A DNA stretch of 64,000 nt, from contig NZ_VTWT01000009.1 in the NCBI RefSeq assembly GCF_008727925.1, positions 62,001-126,000 on the forward strand, in the 5' to 3' direction. Below are positions 8,980-16,305 of this stretch, in pieces; position 1 is the stretch's first letter; every line of letters starts with the position of its first letter. This DNA is from Adhaeribacter soli (GTDB lineage Bacteria > Bacteroidota > Bacteroidia > Cytophagales > Hymenobacteraceae). The position numbers and the translations under genes were made by a program. The notes beneath the pieces were generated by a model, which had not been told where the DNA came from, searched no databases, and saw nothing but the letters and a program-made list of their open reading frames with translations.

Positions 8980-9351
8980 ATGGCCGAGAAAAACTATTTT
9001 ATTCAGGACAAACCTTTCCGGGTACCCACCACCGACGGCAAAGTAATTAACGAGCATTTTGGCCTGGCTACCACCCGCACCAGGGAGTACAGCATTGCGC
9101 ACATGATCGCGCCGCCGGACTGGAGCGAGCCACACCAGAAACCGGAATTCGATGAAGTAACGCTGGTGCTGCGCGGCAAAAAACGCATTGAAGTAGACGG
9201 GGAAACCATTGATCTGCAACCGGGGCAATCCATCTTAATAAAAGGCGGCGCCCGGGTCCGTTATTCCAACCCTTTTGAAGAGCCCTGCGAATATGTTTCC
9301 TTCTGCGTACCGGCTTTCGATATCAATACCGTGCACCGGGAAGAAGGTTAA
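8980..9351 (+). CDS. Cupin-domain protein
   Basis: This 123-residue protein is a single cupin barrel. The central segment SEPHQKPEFDEVTLVLRGKK carries the first cupin motif, with H in EPHQ and E in EFDE as likely metal ligands. It is followed by the DGETIDLQPGQSILIKGG turn and a closing strand (EPCEYVSFCVPAF). No signal peptide is present, so it should act in the cytoplasm. Single-domain cupins bind or modify many small molecules and the substrate cannot be inferred. It sits 31 bp after the Kazal gene. Confidence 0.8.
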   Translation: MAEKNYFIQDKPFRVPTTDGKVINEHFGLATTRTREYSIAHMIAPPDWSEPHQKPEFDEVTLVLRGKKRIEVDGETIDLQPGQSILIKGGARVRYSNPFEEPCEYVSFCVPAFDINTVHREEG

Positions 9352-9770
9352 TGTGCTAATTGTTTAATGTGCAAATGTGTTGATGTGGTAATTTCTTCTA
9401 GCAAAAAAGATATAAGAAACGGCTTTTTCCTTGAATGCTGTGCCGGTCCTTTTTCTTCAATAAGCTTTGCTACTTTAGGCCGACGAGGTTCTTCGCTATC
9501 GCTACCCATGACGTAATTAGAAACTGCAAAAAATATTGCGTCACCCTGAGCACAGCGAAGGAACTCGTTGGCTCCCGGTAGAGGGCATACTACTAAATTC
9601 CGACAAGGTCCTTCGCTGTGCTCAGGATGACACTTACCAGTCGGCACCAGTACTGGAAACGAACTTTTGATGCATAGTAACTTTCAAAAATATTAATCCA
9701 AATTTTCTGCACTTAGGATGACTGCATTTTAAAATTCAGCCACCAATTTTCTACAAATAGCCTGAAAAAC
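9352..9770. other. Non-coding stretch of ~420 bp with repeats
   Basis: No gene is supported. It holds three related repeat units (9481-9633) and AT-rich word repeats just after the cupin stop (TGTGCTAATTGTTTAATGTG). The minus-strand open frame across it encodes CHPEHSEGPCR, the usual translation of this repeat family, and is not a real gene. Confidence 0.7.
9481..9633. repeat. Three REP-like units in alternating orientation
   Basis: Units lie at 9481-9513 (minus, diverged), 9538-9571 (plus) and 9600-9633 (minus). The shared core reads CCTGAGCACAGCGAAGGA. The second and third form an inverted pair able to fold into a long hairpin. Confidence 0.8.
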
Positions 9771-9802
9771 AAAAAGCCTCTGAATTGCTCCAGAGGCTTT
9801 TT
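9771..9802. terminator. Terminator of fabI
   Basis: Arms AAAAAGCCTCTG (9771-9782) and CAGAGGCTTTTT (9791-9802) are a perfect 12-bp stem, 24 bp past the fabI stop. It has T-runs in both directions. Confidence 0.85.
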
Positions 9803-9825
9803 GTTTAAAATATTTCAGCAGCAAA

Positions 9826-10662
9826 TTAACTGTTTGCTTCCTGTTTCTGGTTCTGGTAGATCATATTCACTACATCTTCGGAAATACCCATGCTGGAAAA
9901 ACCGCCGTCGTGCATTAAGTTCTGCATGGTTACTTTGCGGGTCAGGTCGGAGAACATCATGATGGTGTAGTTTGCGCAATCTTCGGCGGTTGCGTTGCCC
10001 AGCGGGCTCATTTTGTCGGCATAGTCGAAGAAAGCATCGAAACCACCTACGCCGGTGCCGGCGGTAGTCATGGTTGGCGACTGCGAAATGGTGTTTACGC
10101 GTACGTTTTTCAGTTTGGCGAAACGGTAACCGTAATTGCGGGCAATGCTTTCCAGCACGGCTTTGGCCTGCGACATATCGGTATAATCCGGGAATACGCG
10201 CTGGGCAGCAATGTAAGTAAGAGCTACAATAGAACCCCATTCACTCATTGCATCCTGCTTTTCGGCTACGTGCATTACTTTATGGAAAGATAAAGCGGAA
10301 ATGTCCAGGGTTTTCTGGAACCACTCGTAATTCAGGTCGCCGTAATCTTTGCCTTTGCGGATGTTCGGGCTCATGCCAATGGAGTGCAGTACAAAGTCGA
10401 TCTTGCCGCCCAGAATTTCGGTAGCCTGCTTGAACAGGTTTTCCAGATCTTCCACCGAAGTAGCATCGGCCGGAATGATCTGCGCGTTGCATTCCTCGGC
10501 CAGTTTATTGATCGCGCCCATACGCATCGCCAGCGGCGCGTTGGTGAGCACAAATTCCGCTCCTTCTTCTTTTGCTTTCAGCGCCACTTTCCAGGCAATC
10601 GATTTTTCATCCAGCGCCCCGAAAATTATTCCTCTTTTTCCTTTTAGCAGGTTATAAGCCAT
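9826..10662 (-). CDS. fabI: Enoyl-ACP reductase (NADH) FabI
   Basis: This 278-residue SDR-type enzyme does the last reduction in each round of type II fatty-acid synthesis, trans-2-enoyl-ACP to acyl-ACP. The atypical cofactor motif GALDEKSIAWKVA is at residues 15-27 and SIGMSP near residue 100. The catalytic Tyr and Lys are in YTDMSQAKAVLES. SQSPTMTTAGTGVGGFD covers the substrate loop. The start is the ATG at 10662 (MAYNLLKGKRG); the frame reaches back to 10722 but those 20 residues are not family-like. It stands alone, bounded by a terminator and a palindrome. Confidence 0.95.
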   Translation of the reverse strand: MAYNLLKGKRGIIFGALDEKSIAWKVALKAKEEGAEFVLTNAPLAMRMGAINKLAEECNAQIIPADATSVEDLENLFKQATEILGGKIDFVLHSIGMSPNIRKGKDYGDLNYEWFQKTLDISALSFHKVMHVAEKQDAMSEWGSIVALTYIAAQRVFPDYTDMSQAKAVLESIARNYGYRFAKLKNVRVNTISQSPTMTTAGTGVGGFDAFFDYADKMSPLGNATAEDCANYTIMMFSDLTRKVTMQNLMHDGGFSSMGISEDVVNMIYQNQKQEANS

Positions 10663-10824
10663 TTTTCGTCTTTCGTTATTCGTTGTTCGGTATCCGCGTT
10701 TGCCAACGCAGAAAATAATCATGCAATATTGTCAATTCCTATGAAAGCTGAAAATCTGAATCCGGAAATTTAAACCAAGCTATGGAAAACGATATGAATT
10801 TGACCTTAAAAAGCACCGTAACAA

Positions 10825-10859
10825 AAAACCTCACAGGTCTCAGAGACCTGTGAGGTTTT
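10825..10859. repeat. 35-bp palindrome, CCTCACAGGTCTC family, copy 2
   Basis: Arms of 17 nt are symmetrical around A10842; the arms are the same as in the copy at 4573-4605. It lies between fabI and the recN stop. Confidence 0.9.
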
Positions 10860-10900
10860 AAAATCGAAAATACGAACTTCGAATAATCGAATCTACTTCC

Positions 10901-12553
10901 TTACAAAGCCAGCAATTCCTTCGCGCTTTGGTAAGCATTGGAGCTTGGGTTGGCACCGGCAATCATCTGGGCAATTTCTTTTACGCGTTCTTCTTCGGTT
11001 AATTTCCGGATATTAGAAACGGTGCGGTCGGCGCGGTCCTGTTTGTAAACGAAGTAATGCTCGTTGCCCTGGGCGGCCATTTGCGGCAGGTGGGAAATAG
11101 CGATCAGCTGGTGTTTTTTGGCCATCTGCTGCATCATTTTACCTACTTTCACCGCAATTTCGCCGGAAATACCGGTATCGATTTCGTCGAATACGATGGT
11201 TGGCAAGGCCGTTTTATCCGCTAAAAGATATTTTACGCAAAGCATTAACCGGGAGAATTCTCCGCCCGAAGCAGCTTTGCTTAAGGTTTGCGGTTGAGCG
11301 CCTTTGTTCGCGCTGAACAGAATGGAAACCAAGTCGAGGCCGGTCGGGCCGGGGGTTACGGTTTGGTGCTCGATCACAATTCTGGCATTCGGCATTCCGA
11401 GTTCGGAAAGTAAGGTATGCAGCTCGGCTTCGAATTTCGGGAATACTTTTTTGCGGCTTTCGGATAGGGTTTTACCGGTAGTCTGCACTTCGGCAAAGGC
11501 TGCTTCCATGTCCTTTTTGGTCTGGGCAATGGCCGCATCCAGGTTGTGTACGCCGGAAACCTTGCCTTCCAGTTCTTCCTGCAGCAACAGCAATTCGGCC
11601 ACAGTCCGCACCTGGTGCTTGCGCTGCAAGGTGTAAAGCACATTCAGCCGGTCCTGAATAATTTCCAAGCGTTGCGGATCGGCTTCGGTGCGGCGTTCGG
11701 CCGTTTCCACTTCGGCGGCAATATCGTTCAGTTCGATCAGGGCGCTGTCGAGCCGTTTCTTTAGCTCTTCGTAGCTATCGGCATAAGCTGCTACCTGACC
11801 AAGTAAGTGCGAAGCGTCTTTCATGGCCATTACCACGTTCATTTCGCCTTCCGACAAATATTGCAGCGCCTGCGAAAGTTTCAGCTTGATCTCTTCAGCG
11901 TGCTCCAGTTGCTTTAGTTCTGCTTCCAGTTCTTCCTGTTCGCCGTCCTGCAGTTTGGCTTCTACCAGTTCGTTCAGCAGGAAAGTATGGTAATCCAGCT
12001 CTTTGTTCGATTGCGCCAGTTCGTTTTCCAGTTTCCGGAAAGCGGATTCGAGCTTCTTGTAGCTTTTATAGGTTCCCTGATACCGTTCCAGTACCTGCTG
12101 ATTGCCGGCGTACAGGTCCAGAATATTCAACTGGTAAGCCGAATCGCCTAATTGCAAAGTATCGTGCTGCGAATGGATGTCCATCAGGAAAGTGCCAATC
12201 TTGCGAAGACTTTCCAGCGTTACCGGGGTATCGTTTATAAAAGCGCGGGACTTTCCGGTAGGGGTAATTTCACGGCGTAGAATGCAGTTCGGATCGTAAT
12301 CGATGTCTTCGGCCGTGAAAACCGGTTGCAGATTATATTCTGCAATATCGAATACGCCTTCGATCACGCATTTCTGTTCGGTATTGAAAAGCAGTTTGGA
12401 ATCGGCGCGGTTGCCCAGCAGAAGCCCAATCGCGCCGAGCATGATGGATTTACCTGCGCCGGTTTCGCCGGTAATCACGTTCAGCAAGGGCGAAGGCTGC
12501 ATTTCCAGCTGCTCTATTAAAGCGTAGTTCTGTATTTTAAGGTCTACAAGCAT
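10901..12553 (-). CDS. recN: DNA repair protein RecN
   Basis: This 550-residue SMC-like ATPase acts in double-strand break repair. Walker A is GETGAGKS (residues 29-36). Two central coiled-coil stretches (about 150-370) are separated by a hinge. The ABC signature ASGGEFSRLMLCVKYL and Walker B IVFDEIDTGISGE lie near residues 420-470. Length and order match the family. In many Bacteroidota recN directly follows DUF4835; here the two are separated by 375 bp that holds a MITE-like element. Confidence 0.95.
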   Translation of the reverse strand: MLVDLKIQNYALIEQLEMQPSPLLNVITGETGAGKSIMLGAIGLLLGNRADSKLLFNTEQKCVIEGVFDIAEYNLQPVFTAEDIDYDPNCILRREITPTGKSRAFINDTPVTLESLRKIGTFLMDIHSQHDTLQLGDSAYQLNILDLYAGNQQVLERYQGTYKSYKKLESAFRKLENELAQSNKELDYHTFLLNELVEAKLQDGEQEELEAELKQLEHAEEIKLKLSQALQYLSEGEMNVVMAMKDASHLLGQVAAYADSYEELKKRLDSALIELNDIAAEVETAERRTEADPQRLEIIQDRLNVLYTLQRKHQVRTVAELLLLQEELEGKVSGVHNLDAAIAQTKKDMEAAFAEVQTTGKTLSESRKKVFPKFEAELHTLLSELGMPNARIVIEHQTVTPGPTGLDLVSILFSANKGAQPQTLSKAASGGEFSRLMLCVKYLLADKTALPTIVFDEIDTGISGEIAVKVGKMMQQMAKKHQLIAISHLPQMAAQGNEHYFVYKQDRADRTVSNIRKLTEEERVKEIAQMIAGANPSSNAYQSAKELLAL

Positions 12554-12928
12554 GTATCAGCGAAGCGTTTCAGAGCGAAAGCCCTGTTTAGTAAGTATCC
12601 GGCCGGGTTGTAAACAAGCAATGCCGGATATTTTAATACACAAAGATACGGCAGAAAATTCGTTTAAAGTGCGGTGAATTATGCGGTTACCCGAGAATTT
12701 TCCGGAGCTGGTTTTCTGCCGATTTTTGAATTTGAAGATTTGGAAATTTGAAGATGGAGGAATTTTCGTAATCCAGATCTGTAGAGACGTAATATATTAC
12801 GTCTCCATTCAGGGCAGCTACAGCAGTACTATATTGGTAATCCAGCTACAAGCTTGAAACAAGACGTAATTATGTGTAGCAATACCAGGAAAGACGCAAA
12901 CCATTGCGTCTCTACGGAATAAAAATTG
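12554..12928. other. 375-bp gap between DUF4835 and recN
   Basis: It holds short AT-rich words (GAATTTGAAGATTTGG) at about 12727-12755 and the MITE-like element at 12781-12916. No gene is supported. Confidence 0.7.
12781..12916. mobile_element. MITE-like element, family 1, copy A
   Basis: The element is 136 bp with terminal inverted repeats GTAGAGACGtAAt (left) and aTTGCGTCTCTAC (right). Each terminal repeat is itself a hairpin. The interior (GCTACAAGCTTGAAAC, then GCAATACCAGGAAAGACG) aligns with that of copy B at 33932-34098. It encodes nothing and probably moved by a transposase in trans; that is inference. Confidence 0.7.
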
Positions 12929-13834
12929 CTACTTCAGAATCCCGCTGTACGTGGTGGTATTGGTTGGGTCGATTTCGGAAAGCAACAAAAAGGCTGCCTG
13001 TTTATCGGCTGGCGCGGCGCCCCGCAAAACGTTCACCAGTTCTCCGGATTTCGCCTCGAAGAAATTACGGACGATGGCTGTGCCGGGCTTTAATCGTGAT
13101 ACCTGTTGTATTCCCCGTAAGGCATTCAGAATATTTACGCGCGTGTCTTCGGGTTTGGTGGCGAAAACGTCCATACCTGTCCGGTGGTAGGTGTACAGCG
13201 CGGAACGAACCGGTTCCAATTGCGGATCCTGCAGGTTGGTTACGAGCCAGTAGCGGTTGCGGGTGCCTTCAAAGGCTTTCCAACCGGGATTATTCTGGCC
13301 TTGGGCAACTACGTTGTTCATTACATCCACGGCACGGTCGTAAGCGCGGGAGCCACCTTTTTCTGCAAACGTATCCATGTCCATTCCGATGATCAGGTAA
13401 GCATAAAAAGACAGAAGCGAAGCCAGGTTAGAGGTAAAGGAGTTTTCGGAGTACTGCAGCGGCTGGGCGTTGGTAAATTCAAAAGCCCAGTCTTTGTCGA
13501 TGTTGGAAAGTACGATGGTTTCGTAGCTGGTGCCGTAAACCGGCCGGCTGGAAATTACCTGCACGTTGGCGCGGTAACTGCCGATTTCGGGCATGCTGGT
13601 AATAGTTATGAAAAGCTTGCAGTTGATGCGTTCTTCCAGTTTATACACGTCGTTGGTCCAACGGGTATTGTTCATGTAGTTGAAGATCTGGTTGCGCATA
13701 TCGGTAAACAACCGCTTGTCGGCGGTTTGCTGCAACTGCTCAGTATTAATGGTTACTTCGCAATTCAGTTCCTGAGCCCGGCAAGTAAAAGCCAGCAACA
13801 GAAAAAAGAAAACCGATAATAAAACCTTACGCAT
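12929..13834 (-). CDS. DUF4835 family protein (T9SS-associated in Bacteroidota)
   Basis: This 301-residue protein is exported by a signal peptide (MRKVLLSVFFFLLLAF, cleavage after CRAQ). Marks of the family are the N-terminal ELNCEVTINTEQLQ, the YMNNTRWTNDVYKLEERI region, and the C-terminal LLSEIDPTNTTTY. DUF4835 proteins are restricted to Bacteroidota and have been linked to gliding/type IX secretion (sometimes called PorD); the role is not settled. The start is the ATG at 13834, overlapping the coaB stop by 8 nt (ATGCGTAA); the frame's earlier ATG at 13861 gives a poor leader. Confidence 0.85.
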   Translation of the reverse strand: MRKVLLSVFFFLLLAFTCRAQELNCEVTINTEQLQQTADKRLFTDMRNQIFNYMNNTRWTNDVYKLEERINCKLFITITSMPEIGSYRANVQVISSRPVYGTSYETIVLSNIDKDWAFEFTNAQPLQYSENSFTSNLASLLSFYAYLIIGMDMDTFAEKGGSRAYDRAVDVMNNVVAQGQNNPGWKAFEGTRNRYWLVTNLQDPQLEPVRSALYTYHRTGMDVFATKPEDTRVNILNALRGIQQVSRLKPGTAIVRNFFEAKSGELVNVLRGAAPADKQAAFLLLSEIDPTNTTTYSGILK

Positions 13835-14477
13835 AAATTCTTTCTTTAATCTTCCGGACAATGTCCTCCGCCACTTCCGTTTTGGCCTTCAACTCAAAGT
13901 TAGTGATTTTGTCGGGCTCCACGATAGTGATCTTGTTGGTGTCGTGTTTAAAGCCGGCGCCGGCATCCTGCAGCGAATTCAGAATAACCATGTTCAGGTT
14001 TTTCTTCTGAAGTTTTTGCTGCGCGTGCGCCAGTTCGTTATTCGTTTCCAAGGCAAAACCTACGGCAAACTGGTCCGGGCGTTTTTGTTTGCCCAGCGTA
14101 GCGGCAATGTCTACGTTTTTCACCAACTCAATACTAAACGAATCGGTGTCTTTTTTTATTTTAAGATCGGCGGCTTGTTTTGGTTTGTAATCGGCCACGG
14201 CTGCGGCAAAAACCCAGATATCAGCCTCGGCGGCATATTTCTGCACTTCAGCAAACATTTGGTCGGCGGTGGTTACCGAAACCGTTTTAATTCCCGGATG
14301 AGTGGCTTTCAGGTTTACCGGTCCGGAAACCAAGGTTACTTCGGCGCCTTCCCGGGCAAAACATTCGGCCAGGGCAAAACCCATTTTGCCGGTGCTGTGA
14401 TTCCCGATAAAGCGCACCGGATCGATAGGTTCGTAAGTTGGCCCGGCGGTAAGGAGTACTTTTTTTCCGTTAAGCAA
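13827..14477 (-). CDS. coaB: Phosphopantothenate-cysteine ligase domain (CoaB), separate gene
   Basis: This 216-residue protein corresponds to the C-terminal half of bifunctional CoaBC, which joins cysteine to 4'-phosphopantothenate in coenzyme A synthesis. The nucleotide-binding start GKKVLLTAGPTYEPIDPVRF, the GNHSTGKMG loop and AAAVADYKPKQ are intact. The K in ELVKNVDIAATLGKQKR fits the conserved active-site region. The start is a TTG at 14477, overlapping the coaC stop by 8 nt (TTGCTTAA). In many bacteria CoaB and CoaC are one chain; here they are in different frames. Either the gene is naturally split, or a single-base change broke a fused gene. Confidence 0.85.
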   Translation of the reverse strand: MLNGKKVLLTAGPTYEPIDPVRFIGNHSTGKMGFALAECFAREGAEVTLVSGPVNLKATHPGIKTVSVTTADQMFAEVQKYAAEADIWVFAAAVADYKPKQAADLKIKKDTDSFSIELVKNVDIAATLGKQKRPDQFAVGFALETNNELAHAQQKLQKKNLNMVILNSLQDAGAGFKHDTNKITIVEPDKITNFELKAKTEVAEDIVRKIKERIYA

Positions 14478-15027
14478 TGTGCAGGTCCGTAAAATGTTGA
14501 TGCAGCACTTCTACAATTTCTTCCGGTTCGGCCATACGCCCCTGCCCTACCAGGCCACTGGCCAGCTCGCCAAAACTGGCTTCAATAATGCTGTTTCCGT
14601 AGCTTTTAATTTTTTCAAAATTAGCCGTTACTGCCGGGTGCTGGTACATATCCAGGTCCATGGCCGGGGCTACGTAAACCGGGCAGCGCGCCGATAAGTA
14701 ACAGGCCAAAAGTAAATTATCGCAATAGCCGTTGGCCATTTTGGCAATGGTGTTGGCCGAAGCCGGCGCAATCACCATCACATCGGCCCATAAACCTAAT
14801 GCCACGTGATTATGCCATTCGCCGGATTCGTTCTTTACGAATTCGGTTAACACCGGCTTTTTGGAAAGCGTGGAAAGCGTAAGCGGCGTAATAAAAGAAG
14901 AAGCAGAAGTGGTCAGGATAACCTGCACTTCTGCTTCTTCTTTTACGAGTAAACGCACCAGGTGTGCCGCTTTGTAAGCCGCAATGCTTCCTGTTACGCC
15001 TAATAAGACTTTTTTATGCCGAAGCAT
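14470..15027 (-). CDS. coaC: Phosphopantothenoylcysteine decarboxylase (CoaC), separate gene
   Basis: This 185-residue FMN flavoprotein corresponds to the N-terminal half of CoaBC and decarboxylates 4'-phosphopantothenoylcysteine. The motif GVTGSIAAYKA (from residue 9), the catalytic His in GEWHNHVALG, PASANTIAKMANGYCDNLL and PAMDLDMY are all present. It ends in GRMAEPEEIVEVLHQHF and then stops, where fused proteins would run through a short linker into CoaB. The start is the ATG at 15027 (MLRHKKVLLG), 7 nt after the rpoZ stop; the longer frame to 15096 lies inside rpoZ and is not credible. Confidence 0.88.
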   Translation of the reverse strand: MLRHKKVLLGVTGSIAAYKAAHLVRLLVKEEAEVQVILTTSASSFITPLTLSTLSKKPVLTEFVKNESGEWHNHVALGLWADVMVIAPASANTIAKMANGYCDNLLLACYLSARCPVYVAPAMDLDMYQHPAVTANFEKIKSYGNSIIEASFGELASGLVGQGRMAEPEEIVEVLHQHFTDLHIA

Positions 15028-15034
15028 AGCGTTT

Positions 15035-15361
15035 TTATAAAGAAGAAGTTTCTTCCTCTTCGTCCGGCATCCGGAAGAACACTTTGCCTTCAACAAACTC
15101 TTCTACGGCCAGGTTGGTTGGCTTCGGAAGGCGCTCGTAGTATTTGGAGATCTCGATCTGCTCGCGGTTCTCGAACACTTCTTCCAGGTTATCTACGGTA
15201 GTTGCAAACTCCGCCAGTTTCGAATTCAGCTCTTCTTTCAGTTTAACCGAGATCTGGTTAGCTCTTTTAGAAATGATAGCGATGGATTCGTAAACGTTGC
15301 CGGTTTCTTTGGCGAAATCGGCCATGTTGCGGGTAACTATTGATGCAGGTACAGTTGCCAT
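15035..15361 (-). CDS. rpoZ: RNA polymerase omega subunit
   Basis: This 108-residue protein is the Bacteroidota form of omega. Features seen are NVYESIAIISKRANQISVKLKEEL, which matches the conserved MF.LV..A..RA.QI core, and an acidic tail (MPDEEEETS). Omega helps assemble and stabilise RNA polymerase. Its place between bamD (55 bp upstream) and coaC (7 bp downstream) is the usual order in this phylum and supports the call. Confidence 0.88.
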   Translation of the reverse strand: MATVPASIVTRNMADFAKETGNVYESIAIISKRANQISVKLKEELNSKLAEFATTVDNLEEVFENREQIEISKYYERLPKPTNLAVEEFVEGKVFFRMPDEEEETSSL

Positions 15362-15416
15362 ATATATATCGTTTTAAATTCTTGGGTTAAGAGATGGGCC
15401 TTTTCAGGCTTTTAAA

Positions 15417-16238
15417 TTATTCTTTGGAAGCGCTCACGCGGAGTTTTTCCAGCTGGTTTTGCGCGGCGGTATAATAGCCTTCGGCAGTACGTAAATATTT
15501 GCTCTGCGGATACTTATCTACAAAAGCCTGATAAAAACCAATTACTTCGTAGTACCGGTCGCGTTGCTTTTCCTGAACACTTTCCTTCGCGTAGTTGTAC
15601 TGGGCCTCAATTCTTAAAAAAGAAGCTTCTTCGCTGTAAGCCGAGGCCGGGTAACTGTTCGTGAAATTGGTTAAAGCTACTACCGCCGACTGGTAGCGGC
15701 GCAACTGGTGGTAAAGCCGGGCGCTTTCGAAGGCCTTTACTTCCAGCTTGGCAGAAAGATCGTCGTACATTTCGTTGGCTTCGTCTTTATGCGTGGTTTG
15801 CGGGTAGCGGTTCAGGTATTCCTGAATGGCTTCGATGGCCGTAAACGTGCTGGTCTGGTCGAGCTCGAAAGAGGGAGAATCGCGGTAAAGGGATTTGGCG
15901 TGCATGAACATGGCCTCTTCGGCGAATTCGCTACGCGGGTAGGTATCGTAAAAATTGCGGAAATAATAGGAACTCAGCACGTAATCGCGCTGGTAGTAGT
16001 GGGAATTGGCAAAAAGGAACTGGGCTTTTTCCGATTCCGGGCGGCCTTTCAGCAGGGGAATAAGCTCTTCCAGCAACATTCCGGCCTTGTAATAATCTTT
16101 TTTGTCGTAGTATTTCAGCGCGGCTTCGTACTTTTTATCCACGTTATCGCTTTTCAGGATCTTCTGAAAATCGGAGCAGGCGGAAAAGCCGATGGCTGCA
16201 CCCCAAAAAAGAAGTATATATAAAAATCGTTTGTTCAT
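15417..16238 (-). CDS. bamD: Outer membrane assembly lipoprotein BamD
   Basis: This 273-residue lipoprotein has a signal peptide ending in the lipobox FSAC (C21) and is followed by TPR-like helical repeats (AALKYYDKKDYYKAGMLLEE; SYYFRNFYDTYPRSEFAEEA; YLNRYPQTTHKDEANEMYDD; FYQAFVDKYPQSKYLRTAEG). BamD is part of the BAM complex that inserts beta-barrel proteins into the outer membrane. The start is the ATG at 16238; 13 extra upstream residues in frame precede it but have no signal-peptide character. It heads the bamD-rpoZ-coaC-coaB-DUF4835 cluster. A good promoter lies just upstream. Confidence 0.92.
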   Translation of the reverse strand: MNKRFLYILLFWGAAIGFSACSDFQKILKSDNVDKKYEAALKYYDKKDYYKAGMLLEELIPLLKGRPESEKAQFLFANSHYYQRDYVLSSYYFRNFYDTYPRSEFAEEAMFMHAKSLYRDSPSFELDQTSTFTAIEAIQEYLNRYPQTTHKDEANEMYDDLSAKLEVKAFESARLYHQLRRYQSAVVALTNFTNSYPASAYSEEASFLRIEAQYNYAKESVQEKQRDRYYEVIGFYQAFVDKYPQSKYLRTAEGYYTAAQNQLEKLRVSASKE

Positions 16239-16245
16239 GAGGGCG

Positions 16246-16277
16246 CAAAAATAGCGAATTTCTTTTGGATTTCCCAA
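16246..16277 (-). promoter_or_regulatory. Promoter of the bamD cluster
   Basis: On the minus strand TTG (16277-16275), a 21-nt spacer and TATTTTTG (16253-16246) match the Bacteroidota -33/-7 pattern. The -7 box ends 7 nt before the ATG at 16238, so the transcript would have almost no leader. Confidence 0.55.
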
Positions 16278-16305
16278 GGTAAACGCTAACCGGTGGTTTG
16301 TATTG

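Noticed and set aside
9348-9647. Minus-strand open frame of 99 codons
   Set aside because: It is the translation of the repeat units at 9481-9633 (CHPEHSEGP) and has no domain, signal or conserved start.
13184-13819. Plus-strand open frame of 211 codons
   Set aside because: It is antisense to the DUF4835 gene, with no signal peptide or motif of its own.
14460-14466. Seven-T run (AAAAAAAG on the coding strand) as a programmed frameshift site for coaC-coaB
   Set aside because: The coaC stop codon comes before the A-run, so slipping there could not join the two frames.
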